This document shows, piece by piece, positions 16,367 to 21,503 of a stretch of 21,503 nucleotides of DNA. Within the stretch, counting starts at the first letter, position 1; every line of letters starts with the position of its first letter. Position numbers and translations under genes: made by a program. The DNA comes from a virus, in the IMG/VR virus record IMGVR_UViG_3300035034_002333, positions 1 through 21,503 of that record; one strand, written 5' to 3'. The notes under the pieces were generated by a model, which did not search any database, was not told where the DNA came from, and saw nothing but the letters and a program-made list of their open reading frames with translations.

Positions 16367-16815
16367 TTTACTTGTATATCACTGTTTATATTATCGTCTA
16401 ATTCGGATGGATCGCTACCACCACCTCCACTTGTTCCACCACCGGACTTATTTGAAGGTTCGATGTAAGTCAATCTATAAGTAACATCGGGTGTATATTT
16501 TTCCTTTCGCACTTCAGCAAGTGTACCATTTAATGAACGAATACTTATCGAATTTGTACCAATATTATTAGATATTTGTGTAGTTAAATTCCCTACTTTT
16601 GCAGTATATCCTTTTTTATCTGTTTTAAATGTAATTGCTACTTTACCGATTGAATAAGTTGTACCACTACCACCACCGCCGCCTGAAGATCCCCCTGTAC
16701 CACCACTTTGACTTTCATTACCTTCTCCGCTACCAGTTTCAATATCTGGATTACTATCCAGTCCCCGCTCATCGTTGGGAGAGTTAAAATTTAAATTCGA
16801 ATCTGTTGTTGCCAT
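16363..16815 (-). CDS. Small Gly-rich linker/structural protein
   Basis: The protein has 150 residues. An acidic, disordered N-terminus leads into a Gly/Ser tract (about 35-52, with GGSSGGGGGSG). A compact beta domain follows (about 53-120, YSIGKVAITFKTDKKGYTAK onward), then a second Gly/Ser linker (GGGTSGGGGS) and an acidic tail. Two flexible linkers around one small beta domain suggest a tether or adaptor. Its stop overlaps the start of the 1518-residue gene by four bases, so the two are probably made together and may act together in the virion. It starts one base after the preceding stop. No family is recognised. Confidence 0.7.
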   Translation of the reverse strand: MATTDSNLNFNSPNDERGLDSNPDIETGSGEGNESQSGGTGGSSGGGGGSGTTYSIGKVAITFKTDKKGYTAKVGNLTTQISNNIGTNSISIRSLNGTLAEVRKEKYTPDVTYRLTYIEPSNKSGGGTSGGGGSDPSELDDNINSDIQVK

Positions 16816-16816
16816 A

Positions 16817-17695
16817 TTATATTTCTGTAAATGTTATTTCTGCCTTTTCTCTTATAGAAAATTTTGGAAGATGATAGTCAATACATTCTCTCATTTTTTG
16901 TAATGCTACATTATGAACGTTTAATGATATAGGTTCTTTTGTTGTTAATCTATTACCATATGTACTACTTCCTATTCTAGCATCTCTATGTTCTATTATA
17001 TAATTCATCACCTCTCTATAAGTATCTAAAATATCAATAAATGTTTTAGATAATTGTTGGGATGTAAAATACTGCTTTTTTAATTCATTTAAAAACGAAT
17101 TACCATAATCATCTAATATTACTTTTTCTATATCATTAATATTAATTTTATCCAAATAAATCGGCATCATTTCTTTTATATCATCAAAAAACATTCCATT
17201 CTTTAAAAATGTTTCATATCGTTCTTTTAATTCCGCTTCACCTTCGGTATTATTTACTTTAATCGGTAGTACTCTTATCTCTGTTCTGGATGGAGATACT
17301 TCATGAATCCACACCCTCATAGGTTGTTTATCAATTCCAACCCTATCATTAACTAACAAAACCTCTACTTTAAATATACCTGTGTTATACCCAGCTTCTT
17401 CTATTAACGCATCTACATCTAATTCATATTTAATAGTTTGGTTACTCCCTCTATCCGTATCCCTCACTTTTTTGAAATAAGTTGATAATTGGTTTGATGT
17501 TATGAAACGAACATTTCCATATTTCGTCTGGGGAAGTATATTATCATTTACATCATATAAAGAAAATCGAAGTACATCAGATGTACCACTTCCATATAAA
17601 GAAGGTTGTACTCCTTTTTCGTATACTTTACTATCTACATCATCAATAAAGTATCCTCTTTTATTTTCTATTTTTTTATATTTTTGTAATGACAT
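16817..17695 (-). CDS. Tail/baseplate structural protein of unrecognised family
   Basis: The protein has 292 residues, starting MSLQKYKKIENKRGYFIDDV. The first 150 residues are beta-rich and end in VSPSRTEIRVLPI (about 133-145), a motif I associate with phage virion proteins of T4-like tail clusters. Residues 150-285 are mostly helical and charged, with Arg/His-rich HRDARIGSSTYGNRL near 235-250. There is no enzyme, membrane or signal motif. It is packed between structural genes, with 3 bases to the upstream gene and 1 base to the downstream one, so it is almost certainly part of the same particle module. It could be a baseplate wedge or tail-completion component; the sequence alone does not decide. 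Confidence 0.72.
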   Translation of the reverse strand: MSLQKYKKIENKRGYFIDDVDSKVYEKGVQPSLYGSGTSDVLRFSLYDVNDNILPQTKYGNVRFITSNQLSTYFKKVRDTDRGSNQTIKYELDVDALIEEAGYNTGIFKVEVLLVNDRVGIDKQPMRVWIHEVSPSRTEIRVLPIKVNNTEGEAELKERYETFLKNGMFFDDIKEMMPIYLDKININDIEKVILDDYGNSFLNELKKQYFTSQQLSKTFIDILDTYREVMNYIIEHRDARIGSSTYGNRLTTKEPISLNVHNVALQKMRECIDYHLPKFSIREKAEITFTEI

Positions 17696-17698
17696 ATT

Positions 17699-18685
17699 TT
17701 ATTTTGATTTTTTAATTATAGTTTCTATAGAAGAACGTTCTACATTGTTCACAAATATTAATAATTTACCTCTGTATGTTCGTGTTCCTCTAAAACTTAT
17801 TCCGTTTGCTGGTTTTAACTTACTGACTATTGAACCAATTGGTTCAAAGTTTAATGTTGTGCTCCCATTTGCAGGGACTATATAGGTAGGTTGAAATCCT
17901 AACCATGCTCTCCAATTTTTAGAGTCTTCAATATGTTGAACTCTTATATGAACTGATTCTTTGTTATTATTCGTAATTGAAACAGAAAATGGTATAGTTG
18001 GTTTGGTGTTTCTATTATCTGCACTAACTTCAAAAAGTCCGATCGGCTCTATTTTTACTTTATTTAGAGAGAATTGATCTATCAAATCATCAATTGGATC
18101 ATCTGTATCATCAGGCAGCGTTCCATCATCTGGCACATCAGGTAGATCAAATTCCGTATCAAATTTTGAATTTGTTAATATCTCTTTCATTTTAGAACTA
18201 TCGCCAGATATACGTAATTCACTTTTTAACTCTTCAATTTCTTTATTTGTAATTTCAATCGCAACTCTAGCCACATCATTCTGAGCAGCAATTGAAACTT
18301 TATCAATACCATATTCAATTGCTTTTTGTATAGCTTCTTTTAATAACGTTTCTAACTTTAAAATTTCATTATTCAATATTTGAAGTTGTGAAATTGAATT
18401 GGTTTTACCTGTCATGCTTTCTTCCAATTCGATTTGAAGTTGTTCTATTGCGGAATTTAAATCTCCAATTTCTTGTTGTAATTGATCATCTTCATTAACT
18501 AAATTATTTAACTCACCTCTTAAACTATCATTAGATAATAACTTTTCATTATATATTTCAGTTAAAACTAAATCAGAATTCACATTTGGAAAATTAGGCT
18601 TTAACTCTACTACATTCGTATCTATCGCCCTTTTAAGTTGTGATACGTCATATATAGGTTTTTCTAAATTAGTTTTAACATTCAT
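17699..18685 (-). CDS. Coiled-coil virion protein with C-terminal Ig-like domain
   Basis: The protein has 328 residues. Residues about 55-175 are a long Glu/Leu/Gln-rich heptad region (LRGELNNLVNEDDQLQQEIG onward), a probable coiled coil and oligomerisation stalk. An acidic linker (about 185-205, VPDDGTLPDDTDDPIDDL) precedes a beta domain (about 210-315) with the pattern of an Ig-like or pilus-type sandwich. The last residues are basic. This stalk-plus-head design suits a fibre, whisker or baseplate connector. It starts one base after the DNRLRE-like gene and ends 3 bases before the next ATG. No family is recognised. Confidence 0.72.
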   Translation of the reverse strand: MNVKTNLEKPIYDVSQLKRAIDTNVVELKPNFPNVNSDLVLTEIYNEKLLSNDSLRGELNNLVNEDDQLQQEIGDLNSAIEQLQIELEESMTGKTNSISQLQILNNEILKLETLLKEAIQKAIEYGIDKVSIAAQNDVARVAIEITNKEIEELKSELRISGDSSKMKEILTNSKFDTEFDLPDVPDDGTLPDDTDDPIDDLIDQFSLNKVKIEPIGLFEVSADNRNTKPTIPFSVSITNNNKESVHIRVQHIEDSKNWRAWLGFQPTYIVPANGSTTLNFEPIGSIVSKLKPANGISFRGTRTYRGKLLIFVNNVERSSIETIIKKSK

Positions 18686-18686
18686 T

Positions 18687-19670
18687 TTATTTTACAACTT
18701 TAAATGTAAATTTATTTTTATAATATTTTGTATCGTTATTTATAATTATTTTAATAACTAATTCGTATACTCTTCCACTTTCCCAATCATTAAAATCTAA
18801 TATAATGTAGTTTCCTTTTTCATCACAACTAACTTTAGAATAATCTGAAAATGGAATTATAGTATCTTTTGTGATAAAATCTTGAACAGAAAAGAATGTT
18901 GATGTAGGTAAATATTTATTAACACTGAATCTAAAATACTCATCAAAATCTTTTATTGGGAATTGATCCCTTGCGTTTATTCTAATTGTATAAATATTAT
19001 CTACTTTATATGAATCATCAAATAATATAACTATTCTACTTTCATCAATATCAACAGGTAGTAACGAACCAGTAACGTGAGTTTGGTCATCCCACCCTAT
19101 TCTCAATTTCGGTTGATGTATTGTGTGTGATTCTTTACTAAAGAATTTTAATACACCTGTTCCATTAGTAGATGTTTCACCAAACTCATCAAATTTAATT
19201 AAAAATCCATCGTTAATAATTGAACCACTTATTACTTCACCAACTAATGGTAAAATATCTAATGCTAAATCTGCAGTGGAATATTCAAATGTATGAGATC
19301 CGGAAATGCTTGAATAATAATCACTTCCACTTTCTGCCCATTGTACATTTTCACTTTTTTCACTCCAAGTAACACCTGTTATATCATTTTGTTCTAATTT
19401 TTTACCAATTCCCATATCCCAACTTCCAGATACTAAATATCCTTCGATGGAATAATCTAATGGTATTTCGGTACTTTCCGTTTCAGATAACAATAAAGTA
19501 GCTTCTTCTATATTATTGATATCTTCTAAATTAAAATGAATAAGAATCCTGCTTACACCACCTTCATAGTGAGTACTCCCTATCTCTAATATAGAATCTA
19601 ACCCAGTGTTTGTATTAGGGTTATTTTGATATATAGTAGCATCTTTTGTTGATTTTAATAATTTATACAT
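18687..19670 (-). CDS. DNRLRE-domain-like virion protein
   Basis: The protein has 327 residues. The first 190 residues follow the DNRLRE pattern: an N-terminal KDATIYQNNPNTNTG (10-24), then LEIGSTHYEGGVSRILIHFN (28-47), a strand-rich body with ATLLLSE, and Trp-containing segments (GVTWSEKSENVQWAES). DNRLRE domains are beta sandwiches found in secreted and surface proteins, often linked to polysaccharides. Here the domain sits directly after the baseplate wedge gene, so a baseplate or fibre-attachment role is likely. Residues 200-327 form a second beta domain. The ATG overlaps the preceding TAA by one base (TAATG), consistent with coupled translation. The domain assignment is by eye and moderately sure. 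Confidence 0.72.
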   Translation of the reverse strand: MYKLLKSTKDATIYQNNPNTNTGLDSILEIGSTHYEGGVSRILIHFNLEDINNIEEATLLLSETESTEIPLDYSIEGYLVSGSWDMGIGKKLEQNDITGVTWSEKSENVQWAESGSDYYSSISGSHTFEYSTADLALDILPLVGEVISGSIINDGFLIKFDEFGETSTNGTGVLKFFSKESHTIHQPKLRIGWDDQTHVTGSLLPVDIDESRIVILFDDSYKVDNIYTIRINARDQFPIKDFDEYFRFSVNKYLPTSTFFSVQDFITKDTIIPFSDYSKVSCDEKGNYIILDFNDWESGRVYELVIKIIINNDTKYYKNKFTFKVVK

Positions 19671-21503
19671 TATAGTACTCGTCCTCGGATATCTTGGTTT
19701 GGGTATTTCAATTCAAACACACATGGATCTAATGAAGGGTAAATCATGCGGTTCTGTGTAGAATCTTTAATATTATATGAGGTAGGTGAATATACACCCC
19801 CACATTTATTTTTAATTTCTAAAGATGGAACAGCTGATACACCTTCTATTCTTGCTATCAATACTTCTATTTCACTTAAATTTATCGGCATGTTAAATGT
19901 CCAGTTATCAATATTGAAATAATCTTTTAGTTCTTCAATGGCCTCTAATAATACTTCTCTTTTATTATAGTTTGGATATACAATAATATCAAATTCTACT
20001 CCGATGTTTACGATAAACCCATCAGTAATATTAACACCATCTGTTAGCATTCGATATTCATTTAAATATGTTTTTAAATTTTGCTTGATTGCGGGATTAA
20101 TATTTGTTAAATTTTGATTAGAATCATAACCTAAAACATATAAGTTAACGGCAAACGGGTTGTTTTTTTCATCATAGTTATTTTTCTTTCCAACTAAAAA
20201 GTTCTTAACACTTTCTTTCACTTCATTCTTATCTATATCAACGCGAGATGAATATTCCAATATCAAATTAGAAAATTCTTCTAATGAAGAAGGGGTAGAT
20301 AGAATAGAAGCAGGTGAATTATTATCCAATTCTCCGTCTGCAGTAGCGTATGCCTTTGTTACACTTCCATATTTTGGTGGAAGTGATAATGTTCGAATTA
20401 TATAATCTTTTTTAGTTACTGCTCTGTTCTGTGCTCCAAAATTTGCTAAAGAGTTTTCTCTTATTTCCTCTAATGATTCAGATCCTCTCCCACCAACTGC
20501 TGGTACTTCATTTTCAACTGCCACTGAAGATTGAATGGATGTTACTAATTGAACTTGTTGTGGAGATAACGTAGAAAAGTCCACATCAAATTCTATATTC
20601 ACGATTCTAGTCAAATCACCTACTGCTACGTTTGTTTCTAAACCACCTCCTTTAAGATATTTAATTGTTAATGTTGTGTTCGCAGGCGATAGACCGTATG
20701 ATCGTGTTTTTAAAAAGTTTGTAGGATCGAATGAATCATTTACCCTACTGATTGAATTTCTTGAACCAAGACCTACATTTTTAAAGTTGGGAACTAATAA
20801 TTCATCTCTATTTTCTGGGTTTCCTACTCCAAATGTCAATGTAGTTGTATTATTTTCATTAACCTTTGTTACAAATCTTCTTGGTGTTTTTAATAATTTT
20901 AAAACGTATGGTACTGAATTTTTATACTGTGATAATGAAGGATCGTTTATCTCTGTATTAGGATAATCTATATATATCATTTCTTGTGCTAAATACGGAA
21001 CTTCATACCATTTTGTTCCATTTTCATCCCTAACATCTTCTATTGAGATAACATTTGTATCTGTTAAATTAATCGTATTAAATGGTGTTGGTGAACCAAA
21101 ATCAAATGATCTAGTTTCAACTGTAGCTGATATCGCATCTATGTATTTTTTAACCAAATAAAACTCTGGCACATCAGTTGTTTCATTAGTTTGATACACA
21201 GAAATCTCTCTGTCATATTCAACTGAAAAATCTAGCGATTCAGTAGTAACAAATCGAAGTTCGGAATTAGATTGTGATTCCACTTCCATTCCAGGTTTAA
21301 TCTTTATAAAATATCGTTCATCAGGTACGTATTCTCCACTCTTTTCAATAGATGGTACTAACTGATATACCGTTAGTGTCGTTATTGCAGGTGAAGTTAC
21401 TTTTGGTTTATATCCTAAGTATTGCGCTAATGATAAAACATTTCGCTTATCTTGTGCGTGAACCATTAATGATTCTTTTAATGTATCGTCAATATAATAT
21501 GAT
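19670..21503 (-). CDS. Baseplate wedge protein, T4 gp6/baseplate-J-like, 5' end missing
   Basis: About 610 residues lie in the window, against about 660 for T4 gp6. The call rests on the gp6/J-type signature PAVGGRGSESLEEIRENSLA followed by GAQNRAVTKKDY, and on the N-terminal block KESLMVHAQDKRNVLSLAQ then LGYKPK, which corresponds by eye to the T4 gp6 ESFM...VVQAAQDNGYLP region about 80-100 residues from its start. The Met at 21466 is therefore probably internal. The same frame stays open for 12 more codons to the window edge (reading SYYIDDTLKES), and no Shine-Dalgarno site precedes 21466. In T4, gp6 dimers form the baseplate wedge ring with gp7 and gp53. The stop overlaps the next ATG. The family call is good; truncation at the window edge is very likely. 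Confidence 0.85.
   Translation of the reverse strand, partial: SYYIDDTLKESLMVHAQDKRNVLSLAQYLGYKPKVTSPAITTLTVYQLVPSIEKSGEYVPDERYFIKIKPGMEVESQSNSELRFVTTESLDFSVEYDREISVYQTNETTDVPEFYLVKKYIDAISATVETRSFDFGSPTPFNTINLTDTNVISIEDVRDENGTKWYEVPYLAQEMIYIDYPNTEINDPSLSQYKNSVPYVLKLLKTPRRFVTKVNENNTTTLTFGVGNPENRDELLVPNFKNVGLGSRNSISRVNDSFDPTNFLKTRSYGLSPANTTLTIKYLKGGGLETNVAVGDLTRIVNIEFDVDFSTLSPQQVQLVTSIQSSVAVENEVPAVGGRGSESLEEIRENSLANFGAQNRAVTKKDYIIRTLSLPPKYGSVTKAYATADGELDNNSPASILSTPSSLEEFSNLILEYSSRVDIDKNEVKESVKNFLVGKKNNYDEKNNPFAVNLYVLGYDSNQNLTNINPAIKQNLKTYLNEYRMLTDGVNITDGFIVNIGVEFDIIVYPNYNKREVLLEAIEELKDYFNIDNWTFNMPINLSEIEVLIARIEGVSAVPSLEIKNKCGGVYSPTSYNIKDSTQNRMIYPSLDPCVFELKYPNQDIRGRVL

Noticed and set aside
1-21503. 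tRNA genes, CRISPR arrays, insertion sequences, integrase or attachment sites
   Set aside because: No cloverleaf with a TTCRANY arm, spaced direct-repeat array, transposase motif or paired terminal repeats were noticed by eye on either strand.

Overview
The window is AT-rich, densely packed viral DNA. It looks like part of the genome of a contractile-tailed (T4-like) bacteriophage, or of an uncultivated relative. Three things support this: a gp6/baseplate-J-type baseplate wedge protein at the right end, a long run of virion proteins with Ser-Gly-Ser and Ig/fibronectin-like character, and a T4-style recombination/replication pair (Mre11/Rad50-type nuclease and DnaG-type primase). The host cannot be read from the sequence. 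Recognisable Shine-Dalgarno sites occur before only a few genes (8603, 8431, 9756) and most other starts sit in A/T-rich leaders or overlap the previous stop, so a host with weak SD use, such as a member of the Bacteroidota, is possible but is only an inference.

Layout, in the direction of transcription (right to left, minus strand). (1) 21503-8644 is a virion operon: a 5'-truncated gp6-like baseplate wedge gene, a DNRLRE-like protein, a coiled-coil protein, a tail/baseplate protein, a Gly-rich linker protein, a 1518-residue multidomain baseplate/tail protein, a 210-residue structural protein and two C-terminally paralogous structural proteins separated by a hairpin terminator. Several of the genes overlap or abut, which suggests translational coupling. 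(2) 8603-3780 starts with a 56-codon gene and a GIY-YIG nuclease. A near-consensus sigma70-type promoter follows, then a primase whose stop overlaps the start of a single-chain fusion of Mre11-type nuclease and Rad50-type ATPase, closed by a hairpin terminator. (3) 3623-3790 on the plus strand encodes a small ribbon-helix-helix protein, the only rightward gene seen. Its 3' end is built from the terminator of the opposing nuclease gene. (4) 3415-3622 is the only sizeable intergenic gap. It holds 10-bp-phased tandem repeats that could be operators. (5) 3414-1 is the 5' part of another very large virion protein, apparently with a TTG start; it runs off the left edge.

The most unusual items are the Mre11-Rad50 fusion, the ribbon-helix-helix gene with its helically phased repeats and embedded opposing terminator, and the placement of a replication/recombination cassette with its own promoter and terminator between two blocks of late structural genes. 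No tRNA, rRNA, CRISPR array, insertion sequence or gene-free stretch over 300 bases was found.
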